Shown here: positions 54,223 through 64,000 of the stretch, one piece after another
Layout: each line of letters starts with the position of its first letter
How positions within the stretch are numbered: position 1 is the first letter of the stretch
From: Pollenia angustigena
Taxonomy: Eukaryota > Arthropoda > Insecta > Diptera > Polleniidae
NCBI GenBank assembly: GCA_930367215.1
Contig: OV884056.1
Coordinates: 89,787,285 to 89,851,284 of the forward strand
DNA: 64,000 nucleotides
Direction of reading: 5' to 3'
Notes under the pieces: model-generated
What the model was told of the DNA's origin: nothing
Seen by the model: the letters and a program-made list of their open reading frames with translations, nothing else
Databases searched by the model: none
Made by a program: the position numbers and the translations under genes

Positions 54223-54767
54223 AATTTGAATACAGCAGTTAGTGGTTACACTGGTAACAACTAATAAACAATAAGTAGAATTAAGATTTGAATACATAAG
54301 AAAGATTCAATAATAAAAATAAATTAAAAAAAAAAAAAAAAAAAATCTTAAAAAAGGCCAAGGTTCATTTGTGGGAGGGTACATCGAGCACGAATTTTGC
54401 TTCCATACAACTTGAGTCGCTCTAATGTACATATGAACTAAGTATATCAACAATTTGTTAAAAAACCTAAAATGAAACTGTTTTGTTTCTCCTTTTTCAA
54501 CATCAGATAAGAAAAGAATCCAATAATTTATTGAAGAATATGATTTATTATTACAAAAAAAATATTGTTGTCTTCTGTTTTGGCTTTTCGTAGCTGTCAT
54601 CTTTGACATTTGTCATTGTTAAATTCCCGATCTACATTTCCTTCAAACTAGATGAAACGACCTCTAAAATAAGTGTAAGCAAAATAGATCTGCGTAATAT
54701 TTTTGTTTTTGTCTAAATTATTGTCGAGATTTGTAACGCACAAATCGCTTGTAGTCATCATGTTTTA

Positions 54768-55034
54768 ATGCCACAAGCCATACATAAACAGTTTAGAGCA
54801 AAAAAAATATTTGATTTGAAGAGCGAAACAGGAAAAAATGGTCAACAAGAACAACAACAAAGAAAAAAAAAAGATTCGTTAAGGACATTTAAAACTAATG
54901 TTAAGCACTTTGTTAACAAAACAAATCCCAATGCAAAACTTAAGTCATACCCAGGCGAAGTTACAAATAAATGGTCAGTCATTTTGGCCAGAGCTGAAAA
55001 CGCACCGGAAATAGGGGTTGTTGAAGGGGAATGA
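54768..55034 (+). CDS. Small basic protein, 88 aa, unknown
   Basis: This is an intact frame from ATG (ttttaATGCC) to TGA. The N-terminal third is basic and glutamine/lysine rich (FRAKKIFDLKSE, then QQEQQQRKKK). The C-terminal part, VKHFVNKTNPNAKLKSYPGE and WSVILARAENAPEIGVVE, looks like ordinary coding sequence without repeats. An AATAAA lies near 55234. No intron, signal peptide or membrane segment is seen. The size and charge resemble small nucleolar or ribosome-associated proteins, but I cannot name a family. It could be a host gene, a retrocopy or a chance ORF. Confidence 0.45.
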   Translation: MPQAIHKQFRAKKIFDLKSETGKNGQQEQQQRKKKDSLRTFKTNVKHFVNKTNPNAKLKSYPGEVTNKWSVILARAENAPEIGVVEGE

Positions 55035-55059
55035 TAAAAATCATATACATATTTACATT

Positions 55060-55430
55060 TTTCTTATTTTTCCTTTAAATTCTTATAAATTGCTAACAAT
55101 TAGTTATGAAAATTCTTTTGCGACCAAATTGTACAATGCAAATTGTGTAGAGGCCTAAATGAAGTGAAATTTAAATGGTCAGTAAATGATGATAACAAAC
55201 CGGCAAAAAGATGAACAGAGTTTTTATAATAAAATGTAAAACCCGCATTAATTAAAGACATAAAAGCAAATAAAACAAGTGTGGAATTAGAGTCTCTCTA
55301 GACTCTAGACGAACCTTGTAACATTTTAAAAGCCTTTCGAATGATACAGCTTTTCATAAAACCGAAATAATTGTGGGAGACTCATGAAGTATTTGGAAGT
55401 ACTGTTGGATTTTAATTGAAGTTTTTGATA
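55060..55430. other. Unassigned sequence downstream of the small ORF
   Basis: No gene is seen. An AATAAA near 55234 could end a transcript of the 88-aa ORF. gagtctctctagactctaga near 55286 is a small palindromic stretch. Confidence 0.35.
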
Positions 55431-55431
55431 T

Positions 55432-55592
55432 TTTAATTATTTTTATGAAGAAAGGAATTTTACAATATGAAATTAATTAAAATTTATTGATAATTTTTCA
55501 TTCCTGACAGAGCTGGGAACAGACCCCAATTTTCATGGAATTAAATTTAATGAACTTTAGCATAATTAAGATATCAAAATTTGGATTGAAGA
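55432..55592. repeat. Arm-rich copy of the tRNA-bearing inverted-repeat family
   Basis: The text atgaagaaaggaattttaca, ttaattaaaatttattgata and ttcattcctgacagagctgg matches the arm at 46544-46660. A degenerate inverse follows (aattttcatgg...gaactttagcataattaag). The central tRNA-like part is missing. Confidence 0.65.
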
Positions 55593-55770
55593 AAATTGAA
55601 GCTAGCTTTCACTCAACAATAAATTTCAGTGTATTTATCATATATGAAAAATTGGGAATTTAGCACGTCATACGAAAATCGTGTTAATAATAAACTTTGT
55701 TTTCCCGAAAATAACTTTGATGAAAATTTTTTTAATTTTGTGTTAATACCATCTTGTTGATCAAGTGCGA

Positions 55771-58700
55771 ATAGCGAATATCGGTACTTTGCGTTTGATT
55801 TGAATTTTTTTATGTTGTGATGAGAGGTCGGTTTAGAATCGACTTTTGCAATATACGTGGGCTGAGAGCGAATTTTTTCTCTGTGTATGCTCACGTTTGT
55901 CTCCACCGGCCGGATGTTTTCGCCTTATGTGAAACTCAGGTATCTGAAAATTCCGATCCACTTGATTTTCAGATTCCTGGGTATCACCTTCTATCCCTCT
56001 TTAATCTTCATCGGGTTCTTGCTATATACATACGCAATAAAGTTGTGTATCAATGCCAGCAATCAATGGGCATGCTTGATGCGGAATTTAACTGTCTTTG
56101 GGTTAAATTCAAAATCGATGCACACTATTTGCATTTCGGATTTCTTTACAGAAGTCCAAATGCGGGAAGGGATATTACCTTATTGGGCTTCGACTCCCTT
56201 TCCGACTCAATAGCGAAGATTCTTGAGAATTGTCCCGACAGTGAAATCGTTGTTGCTGGTGATTTTAATGTCCACAATTCTTCTTGGCTTCACCACTCGG
56301 GCCGTACAACTTATGAAGGCCAATATGTTGAGCTTTTTGCTGCGCACAACCACCTCGTGCAACTGGTGAATGAACCAACACATATTCCGTGTGTTGATGG
56401 GCACCAACACAATACCCTTGACCTCTTCCTCTCTTCGCACCCTCAAAAGTACGAAGTTGAGGTTCTAGCACCTCTCGGCAACTCGGATCATTGCACCATT
56501 TCCGCCTCTTTTCCGTTCTCCGAACTTCGGAACGTTTCACGACGGGCTACGAAACGATCAATATTTGTTTACGGAAAAGCACGTTGGGCTGAGCTCAATG
56601 ACTTCTTTCGGCATTTCAATTGGAAACTCTGTTTCCTGGACAATGACGTCAATGCCATGGCGAAAATGGTTGAAAACGTAATAATGCTGGGAATGAAAAT
56701 CTTTATCCCAGTTAAAAAAGCTTCGAATAAACCTCGATCCAAATCTTGGTTTAATCAGTCGTGCAAATCTGCAGTCAGATCCAGAGAGGAAGCATTCAGA
56801 AATTGGCGTAAAAATAAAAACGTTGATACTGAATTGCTACGCAAAATGGCAAGGTCTTCGTGTGCCAAAGTACTTAGACGGGAAAAAACTCTTCACGAGC
56901 AACGTCTTCGTGCTGAAGTTCTTGCTGCTCCCCGGGGTAGTAAAAGCTTCTGGTCATTCGTTAAAAGAGTAAGGGTTAATGCTAGTTCTTCAATACCAAC
57001 TCTTTTAAAGGATGGCCGATCATTCCGGACCCGGTTGATAAGGCTAATTGTTTTGCCGAATTATTTGCTAATAATTCTTACCTACCAGATAGCAATCAAC
57101 CACTACCCGAACTCGAAAAAGTATCCGTAACTATGCCTAGAATATTTTTTCGGGGTCGAGCTGTTAAAAGGGTTCTTGCGGATCTCGACATAATCAAGTC
57201 TCCTGGGCCGGATGGTATACCTGCACTGGTCTTGAAGCAGTGCTCTTCGACGCTAGCTCGTCCCTTAGCAAATCTTTTCAGCACTTTATACCGTGCGGCG
57301 GAATTTCCAGTCTGCTGGAAAGTTGCTAACGTAACGCCAATTCCTAAAAAGGGAACCGCTAATAACCCTGAAAATTACCGCCCAATTGCAATTTGTTCGG
57401 CACTTTCCAAAGTTATGGAGAGTATGGTAAATTACCATCTTGTCAAATATTTAGAATCAAACTACCTACTAAGCGACCGCCAGTATGGCTTTCGTAGAGG
57501 TCGCTCTACTGGAGACTTACTAGCTCTGTTATCGGAAAAATGGTGCCATTCCATTCACCATTTTGGCGAAAGTAAGGTAATTGCTTTGGATATTTCTAAG
57601 GCGTTTGACAGAGTCTGGCATGGTGCACTCTTGTCAAAACTTGCTGCATTTGGTGTCGGTGATAATTTCTCTCGATTTATATTGAGTTTTCTCAGAGATC
57701 GCACTATACGAGTTGTTATAGATGGGGTTTCGTCAAACGAGTTCAAGATTCATTCAGGGGTGCCGCAAGGCTCCGTTCTTTCTCCTACTCTATTTCTTAT
57801 CTTTCTAAACGTCCTCCTTTGTCAAACTTACAATCCTATCTACTCTTTTGCAGATGACAGCAACCTTTGCAACTCGTTCTCATTCGAATGTAGACCAAGC
57901 GTATCCGATGTCGCTGCTATGAGGCAGAATATGAATGATACGCTTGGCCGAGACCTTGACATAATCTCGGAATGGGGTCGTGCGAATAGGGTCGATTTTA
58001 ATGCCCGAAAAACACAATGTTGCGTGCTGACGCATAAACGCGCGACAAATCAAGGTGCCTCATCTGTACATATGGGTGGTATAATTATTGAGGAATCAGA
58101 ATCTCTTGATGTTCTGGGCATGAGGATACAATGTGATGTCCGATGGACAGAACATATATTCAAGGTGTCGAAAGAAGCATTCAAGTGCCTCGGTTTTCTA
58201 AGACGGTGTAAGATATACTTCACTCCATCTGATCTCCTTACTATTTATACCACCTATATCCGACCGCGTATGGAATACAACTCTCATGTGTGGGCCGGTG
58301 CTTCAAAGTCTATTTTGGAGCTTCTAGACCGCGTGCAGGAGAGGGCGAAGGTTCTCATTGGTGACAGTAGGGTATCCAATTCTATTGACTCCCTCGAGCA
58401 CCGTCGCAATGTGGGTTGTATTTGTCTGTTTTATCGTTACTACAATGGGATGTGTTCTGACGAAATTAGGGATCTGGTTCCCGAAACCCGTACGTTTGTT
58501 CATAATACACGTTTTTCCTCAAGAGCCCATCCTTATGTGGTCGATTGGCAGGTGAATCGTACAACGCATTACAGAGAGAATTCATTTTTTTCCCGCACAG
58601 TTCGTATGTGGAATAACCTTCCTGCAGAAGTCTTCCCTCTCACTTACAACATGATTAAGTTCAAATCGAATGTTCACAAACACTACTCCCTCTATCCTCC

Positions 58701-58802
58701 TTCCCACAACCTATTTTCCTAGTTCCAACACAATGCAATGCATTAGTAGGGGTCATCCTCTGAGTGCTGGTCCTAACAGTAAAAAAAAAAAAAAAAAAAA
58801 AG
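55771..58802 (+). mobile_element. CR1/Jockey-group LINE, ORF2 only, with poly(A)
   Basis: The copy carries a short leader, an endonuclease/reverse transcriptase frame, a ~60-bp 3' UTR (acaatgcaatgcattagtag, tgagtgctgg) and an A run at 58781-58801. agtgcga lies just outside both ends (55764-55770, 58803-58809), a probable short target duplication. No ORF1 is present, so the copy is either 5'-truncated right at ORF2 or belongs to a one-ORF family. The relic at 6455-7680 is the same family. Confidence 0.85.
55817..58722 (+). pseudogene. LINE ORF2: endonuclease and reverse transcriptase, one frameshift
   Basis: The frame from 55817 encodes the APE-type endonuclease: IDFCNIRGLRANF, RPDVFALCETQVS, VVAGDFNVHNSSW and GNSDHCTISA. 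Near 57030 a frameshift moves the reading to the frame of 57133, where the reverse transcriptase reads IKSPGPDGIPALVL, ENYRPIAICSALSKVMES, QYGFRRGRSTGD, ALDISKAFDRVWHGALLS, SGVPQGSVLSPTLF and the catalytic YSFADDSNL. The C-terminus (FSRTVRMWNNLPAEVFP) is typical of CR1/Jockey-type ORF2. Total length is about 970 codons. One lesion, if real, is all that separates it from an intact ORF. Confidence 0.9.
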
Positions 58803-58809
58803 AGTGCGA

Positions 58810-59605
58810 CAGAGAGAATTACTCAAAATGAAGAATGGAACCTCCTAACGGATATAGGCTACCTAAGGTTTCACTAGAGTGCTTAGGTTAGGGTCCAGGG
58901 GAGCTAAACCGTATATACTCAGAAATTATTAATTATCGTTTTAGAAGAGATCTATTAAAACAATAGTTTCCGTACTAAAAATGAAAACAAGCCATTTTAA
59001 AGTGAGCACGCTGTTTACTAGACTGGTCGCAATTTTTTTTTTTTTTTTTTTAATTGTTTGCTCTGCTTAAAATATGAGGTTTGGTGTAAGAAATCATGAT
59101 CTAATTTTTCAGGTCCATCCGACGGTGCCTAGCCGTGCCGGGTGGGGCCCAAAGTTCCCCAAATTATAAAAACAACATCTTTTCTATCAGATCTTTATAG
59201 TTATACTAGTTGAAAAGCCCAAAATCAAAAATATGGCTTCGTTACGGTCTTCCGCAGAGAAAGTACTTCAAGTGTGCCAAATTTCAGCTTCCTATGTCAT
59301 CAGAAGGCTTCAGAAAGTTGCGGAAAGAATAGGACATACATGCAAACATCCTGACATACTAAGAAATTATATATTAAGGAGGTTGCACAGCATATATTCG
59401 CGTAACTCAAAAACGCTTTAGTTTATTGAAAAACTAAAAAAAATCGATATATAATATCCTCCATTCCGCCTTAAGCATATCTATCTGCTCGACCGTCTCC
59501 CGACCGAATGTGAAAGTGGCTTTTGTGTTTACTGCGCTTTATCGGCTAAATAGCTGAACATATGTTGATGAAATTGGAAATATAGAAATTGGAAATAGGA
59601 GACGA
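58810..59605. other. Unassigned sequence with one short ORF
   Basis: A 62-codon ORF at 59233-59421 (MASLRSSAEKVLQVCQISAS) is intact from ATG to stop but has no recognisable domain. A T tract lies at 59034-59051. No element boundary is clear. Confidence 0.35.
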
Positions 59606-59607
59606 AT

Positions 59608-60553
59608 ACCCGGATTTGAACTTCGCTTTTCATAAGGGCCCAGAATATATATACTTTATAGGGTGTAGGATCAATATTGTAGAAATTTCAAACGGAATGA
59701 CAAACTTATATATACCCTTTTCCACCTGAGGTGAAGGGTATAAAAAAAATTATTTTTGGGATGTCAGTATTTTGATCATAACTTAGCCATTTTTAAACCG
59801 ATTTGAAAGATTTAAATACCGACGTGCTTAGGAAGAAATTTACCATTTACTTGGGTTATAAAGTTTGGACTCAGGGAAATCTATGGTTCCCGAAAGTGGG
59901 TATTTTAAAAAAAAAAATTTAATTTTGGTCATAACTTTTTTGTATCTGAACCGATTTTCCCGAGTTTTTTATAAAATATGCTCTGCTAAAAATTTCCGAT
60001 ATTTTTCTATATAAGTCATATCCATAGGACATATGGCAGCCCTAAAATTTAGGTATTTATACAATTTTTATTTTTTTTTTTGTACGGGAGGTACCACGCC
60101 CACTTCTTCAATCCCGCCCACATTTTGTAGGATGGTGTGTATTGGCAACTTTAATGTGTGTACCTAATTTTGAAACTGGCTTTTGCCGTTCCCCAGATAT
60201 ACAGCAAAAAGTAATAAAAATACAACAACCACAAGGGATTTTTGGGAAAAATTAGAGGTAGTCGTGGTTTTTTGCTCATATCTCAGCCATTTGCGGACCG
60301 ATCTTTCTGAATTTCAATAGCAAACAATTCCGGACCATATGTGACATAAATGTATAATAACCTGGCTCCCATCATATATGGGGTCTTCGGAAAATCCATT
60401 TCAACGGACAGACGGACATGGTTAAATCAACTTCGCTTTTCATAAGGACCCAGAAAATATATACTTTATAGGGTGTAGGATCAATATTGTAGAAATTACA
60501 AACGGAATGACAAACTTATATATACCCTTTTCCACCTGAGGTGAAGGGTATAA
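59608..60553 (+). mobile_element. mini-me-like DNA with duplicated 3' tail
   Basis: A ~135-bp tail (gaacttcgcttttcataagg, cccagaa.atatatactttat, agggtgtaggatcaatattg, cttatatataccc, cacctgaggtgaagggtata) occurs at about 59612-59750 and again at 60425-60553, almost identical. The second is preceded by cggacagacggacatgg. Between them lie degenerate 'accgattt' and 'tttggtcataact' motifs typical of these elements. Non-coding. Confidence 0.6.
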
Positions 60554-60599
60554 TAAGTAGACCGGGTTTTAATTGAATTTTCATTTATTTTATATTACA

Positions 60600-60760
60600 A
60601 TTTCATTTAATTTTACGTACAGAATATTGTGAGTGTATAAACCACATATCGTCTAGGTCCATTTCCTCAATTTCTGGCTATAGGAAGTCCGTTATCATCT
60701 CGCGATAGCGAACACCATTCACGGTAATTGTTGGCCAACCTCATTTTCGAAGAAGTGTAA
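60600..60760 (-). pseudogene. Mariner-like transposase fragment
   Basis: The minus strand shows HFFENEVG, then TVNGVRYREMITDFL and EIEEMDLDDMWF in neighbouring frames. This is the catalytic-domain segment also seen at 16780. It ends before the second conserved acidic residue; small indels break the frame. Confidence 0.75.
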
Positions 60761-60895
60761 TGAACAATTCTCGAAACATGTTACATCTCATACAATTTCT
60801 GTATTTTTTCTTACATGTTTCTTTATTTGCCGAAAAATTTTTGTTGTTTATTTTACCTTGTGTAGAAATACTATTTGTATTGATACCTGTGTTTA

Positions 60896-61169
60896 GTCTG
60901 AGTTCATACGGCTCATGTCTTATTGACAAGATTCTTCCTTTTTCTTCTTTGAACATGAATTGGCGTTCAAATGATTCATGTCATGTTGACGACATGCGTA
61001 TGCATGTGTGCTTTTTGATATTGAAAACAATAACAAAATTAAACAACGAATGAAAAAGCAAAACGGAAAGACAGTATATGCATCTGTGTACTCGTTTCTT
61101 TTCCCCTCGTCCCTCTCGCCAATAAAGTAGCAATCTTGTCAATAAGACATGAGCCGTATGAACTCAGAC
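60896..61169. mobile_element. PIF-type MITE, TSD TTA
   Basis: GTCTGAGTTCATACGGCTCA, followed by tgtcttattgacaagatt, is perfectly inverted at the right end. TTA flanks both sides (60893-60895, 61170-61172). A truncated relative is at 18304-18545. Confidence 0.86.
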
Positions 61170-61179
61170 TTATATACAT

Positions 61180-62318
61180 TTGGGCATAAACATATTAGTA
61201 AAGTTTCGAAACCATCTTTGTGTAGGTAAAAATCGACAGTGTTGGGTTTTATTATGGTATAACAGTTACTTTAACATATAATAAAAATTCTGTGTAATTA
61301 AATCTTGTTCTTTTATTTATACGTTTTGTAGTGATTAATAAAGTGTAATACCGGTTGCAAGTTATTTTAAGGGTATTTAGTTATTGAGTACTTTGTTCTT
61401 ACACTTCGTGATGGTGCTTCGTAAAAAGCTAACTTGGTTCGGTTGAAATAATTTTTACTTCCTTTTTTCTGGAGAATTTGGAAAAGTAAAACGTGTTTCA
61501 ATCATTCAACTTAAAATTAAAACATCAAAAACGATTTTTAGTAAGATTATTATTAATTTAAGCCATAAATATCCTAACTTGAAAAGGTCATCAGATATAA
61601 AGGTAATCTTTTTATATTTCTAATAGTTTTCATAGAATTGATTTGGAAATATTTCAAAATTTTCTTGCCACTACATTTATTTCCTTACATAAGTAGAAGA
61701 ATTTTATTCTACCCCTGATTAATGGTATCTTGGTGAGCTAGAGTGAGCTTGTTTTAATGAAATTGTGATTATTTCACTCCAGAAGAAAAGGGCACTTATC
61801 CCTCCTTGGGAAATAAGTCAAAATAATCCGAATAGCAACACACAACACCAGGCATCGACAACGTACTTCTAGATGCCCACCTAAATCTGCTGTTTAATAA
61901 TCAATATAGGTTTATCGCTGTCAAGAACATTTTGGATTGAACAAACCGTCCCATGTTCTTGCTAATCAGCCCAAATACATCGTGAAATATCATCACTACC
62001 CAACACCAGACATCAGTTTGTCATCATAAGAAGCAGAACGAGTACATATCAATGTAGGAAAGTGAGGAATTATCAAAGTATAATATTCAATCGGGGAAAC
62101 TTAAGTGTAGAAAGTTAAAGAATATTTATAATTTTTAAAGTAAAGAGGAACGTGAATAATAATTAAAATCATTTACGCATAAAAGCTAAGCGGTAAAGTA
62201 AGAATAGATAATTATAGATCAGGAAAGTGTTAAAATAGTGCAAGTTTCTTTTTGATTTGGTTTGCTTCTCTTTTTTCGGTTGTTTGAAAATTATTTATAT
62301 GTATGTATACATATGTAC
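61180..62318. other. Unassigned sequence
   Basis: No gene or element end is recognised. The part from 61780 to 62040 is less AT-rich (ccagaagaaaagggcactta, caacacaacaccaggcatcg) but has no long ORF; it might be a non-coding exon or a retroelement leader. Confidence 0.35.
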
Positions 62319-62321
62319 ATA

Positions 62322-62949
62322 CAGTTAAACCTCGATTAACCGGGCCTCTATTAATCGGTTACATCTATTAACCGGCATGCGGTTCTTTTTACTTTTTCCC
62401 TCTATTATCCGTGCTTTACCTCTATTTTCCGTGCTTTAGATTTATACCTCTATTAACCGTGCTTTACATATATTATCCGTGCAGGATTCATATGATTTTT
62501 ATTATGTATGTTAATCTAAATACGGTGTTTCCCCTTTTTAAGTTCATGTGCCCACACATAAGAACATACATATATGCGTTTTTATTCATTTAGTAAGTGA
62601 AATTTAAACATTTCGTCAGAAGAAATGCAAAAACAAAAAAGCAATAAACGTTGTAAAATTTACAAATTTTGTGCAGTCATGTAGTTTGATCAACCAAAGC
62701 ATAGTCAGTAAAAATCCAAATTTTAATGTTTTTGACGATACATACATATTTGATTTTGCATTGTCTATGACAATTTGTATATTTTGTAAAAAATTTGTTG
62801 TATATTATAATCTGTAGTTACATAAATCGAATGTTTTAATAAAAATACATAAATTTCTGTATATTTTAATATAACCTCTATTAACCGTGTATTTCGATTT
62901 TCCGTGCTGGTGCCGGTCCCACGAAAGCCGGATAATAGAGGTTTAACTG
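62322..62949. mobile_element. pogo/Tigger-type MITE, TSD TA
   Basis: CAGTTAAACCTCGATTAACC on the left pairs with GGATAATAGAGGTTTAACTG on the right. TA flanks both ends (62320-62321, 62950-62951). The inner words tctattaaccg and ttccgtgct are repeated several times near both ends, as in pogo-like transposons. No transposase. Confidence 0.88.
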
Positions 62950-62954
62950 TATAT

Positions 62955-63660
62955 ATAAATCAGAAAAAGAGAACCAAATAGAAAAAATTTTGTTCATGAA
63001 ATATAAAAATTAATAAAACGTCGCAACATATCACAGTAGAGAAAATATCTGAATATCATCGCCATTAAACCCTATTTTCAAGCTGTAAAGTACATACGCA
63101 GAAACATCGCTTTCATCAACCACGTCAGTTCGCTGAGGCCTCAACGTTCCAGATCATTGATTGGTAAGTTCAAGAAGAAGACCTAATTGTTTATAGTAGA
63201 GGTCTGCAAGAATAAATAAAAAGCAATTTCAACACACTCATTTGTTTTTTAACTACAATGTGTCGAGCACCCAATAATAAAGAAACAAATGAAAGAATAA
63301 CCAAGGACAAAACGAATAAAAACTCATTCAATTCAGTCAACTCAAGTCAAATTAGTGAAATATTCATATATAATTTGAATGTAAAATTGCTGTACCTACT
63401 CATTACGTATGTATGTGTAAGCTTAACTCTTACAAATAAAAGAAGCCACAACCCAGCGGGAAAACTCAGAAGACCTTGTTACTTCAGGCCTTTTTAAAGG
63501 CCTGCTTAAAAATTTTTTTGATTTAATTACTATTCTTGCGAAACTGCAAAAGAATGCCTCATAGAAGGCCTCCACACTCGCTTCTATGAGAAGCGAGAAA
63601 AGAAGGAGTAACTTTTTTGTTTTGTTTTTTTGCACAAGCAAAAGCAAAAGAGTTCAGATT
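62955..63660. other. Unassigned sequence with small foldbacks
   Basis: ctcatagaaggcc and gcttctatgag (63558-63592) form a short hairpin, and aggcctttttaaaggcct (63486-63503) is a palindrome. No gene is supported; cattgattggtaagttc near 63156 resembles a splice donor. Confidence 0.35.
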
Positions 63661-63662
63661 CC

Positions 63663-64000
63663 TTTACAAGTGCGGTTTTCCAGTCTTAATGGAGATTCTT
63701 GGGTTATAGGGCATTTCATATGCCGTACAGCCTTCCATAAGCTATAATTGGAGTTTTTGTGGCGTCTAGGCTGTTTAGATAGCCTTCTATTGCAGACTCG
63801 TAGTTCTGTCTCAATTTGTTGCGAAGAGTGGTCAGGCATAATTGTAGTTGGGCGTTAGTGCTTGGGGAACGACTGTTTTGCCATTGTCTTCTTAACTTCC
63901 TTTTTTCTCTGATAAGGGTCTCTATATCCGTCGATGTATTGTAAGGAGCACGTTTAATTGTCCACTTGATTGGGGTTGCATTTCTTGCTGCAGTATCCAA
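63663..64000 (-). pseudogene. Jockey ORF2 fragment running off the right edge
   Basis: The minus strand reads DTAARNATPIKWTIKRAPYN, TDIETLIREKRKLRRQWQNS and LCLTTLRNKLRQNYESAIEG, the linker between endonuclease and reverse transcriptase. A one-base change of frame occurs near 63755; the fragment stops after PLRLEN at about 63663. It is very close in sequence to 52420-52730 of the plus-strand copy. The rest lies outside the window. Confidence 0.9.

Larger units (their letters stand above)
50804..54345 (+). mobile_element. Jockey non-LTR retrotransposon, 5'-truncated, with poly(A) and TSD
   Basis: The element starts within ORF1, carries the rest of ORF1 and ORF2, a short 3' UTR and a poly(A) run of 20 (54326-54345). 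tcttaaaaa flanks it at 50795-50803 and 54346-54354, a 9-bp duplication consistent with target-primed reverse transcription that stopped early. The long reading frames show it is younger than the minus-strand copy at 24915-29983. Confidence 0.9.
50617..54430 (+). pseudogene. Unknown ORF split by the Jockey insertion
   Basis: The frame open from 50617 reads LDKLYIQLDALKKNLTQF, then IPFFKLVQLTRGQSWSRNIE, and enters Jockey DNA at 50804. With the element and one target duplication removed, the same frame continues from 54355 as AKVHLWEGTSSTNFASIQ and stops at 54430, giving about 87 codons with no stop. No standard ATG lies in this frame; a TGA lies just upstream (50614) and a splice-acceptor-like sequence at 50594. 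The protein is not recognised. An 87-codon run could arise by chance in such DNA, so this is only a candidate exon. Confidence 0.3.

Overview
The window looks like intergenic or intronic DNA from a higher fly, probably a calyptrate (house fly or blow fly type). The grounds are strong AT-richness, Jockey-type non-LTR retrotransposons, dipteran mini-me-like repeats (an RGAC-rich tract, the acatggctaaatcgact core and a TA-rich tract before a 'gggtataa' tail), mariner, Helitron and P-like relics, and dense inverted-repeat DNA elements. No ordinary host gene can be assigned with confidence. Nearly every long reading frame belongs to a mobile element or is the shadow of a repeat. The best non-transposon candidates are an intact 88-codon basic ORF (54768-55034), a TATA box plus five-codon first exon (47557-47666), and an ORF that a Jockey insertion appears to have split (50617-54430).

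Layout. 1-5.9 kb: hAT-type elements with 8-bp target duplications, one carrying a mini-me-like element with a 5 x ~152 bp tandem array, another holding a 9-bp-TSD element that itself contains a 0.73-kb palindrome of tandem GC-rich units. 6.3-9.1 kb: a relic of the LINE family seen intact near 56-59 kb, interrupted by a TA-target MITE, then a MITE rich in the word GATTAG. 9.1-13.2 kb: sparse sequence, a hAT element holding a Helitron-like insertion, and small MITEs. 13.3-20.2 kb: one ~6.9-kb transposon with ~300-bp terminal inverted repeats, stuffed with mariner, hAT and PIF-type insertions. 20.3-24.6 kb: inverted-repeat elements, one with a tRNA-like T-arm. 24.9-30.0 kb: a minus-strand Jockey copy broken by a 2-kb hAT element and a TA-target MITE. 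30-37.5 kb: mariner and Helitron relics and four hAT elements. 37.5-43.1 kb: a minus-strand hAT transposase relic interrupted by a P-like element with a THAP reading frame and by a hAT MITE. 43.1-50.6 kb: mostly anonymous sequence, a tRNA-bearing inverted repeat, and a TIR element with a two-exon ORF. 50.6-58.8 kb: two fairly young LINEs with poly(A) tails. 58.8-64 kb: mini-me-like DNA, a mariner fragment, PIF- and pogo-type MITEs, and a Jockey fragment running off the right edge.

How the parts relate. Element ends were set mainly by pairing terminal inverted repeats with direct target duplications read from the sequence. Several insertions can be ordered because they nest, and two empty target sites can be read from paralogous copies inside the window. 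None of the transposase or reverse-transcriptase genes seen here is intact, so current mobility would need enzymes from elsewhere in the genome. Family names come from motif recognition, not database searches.
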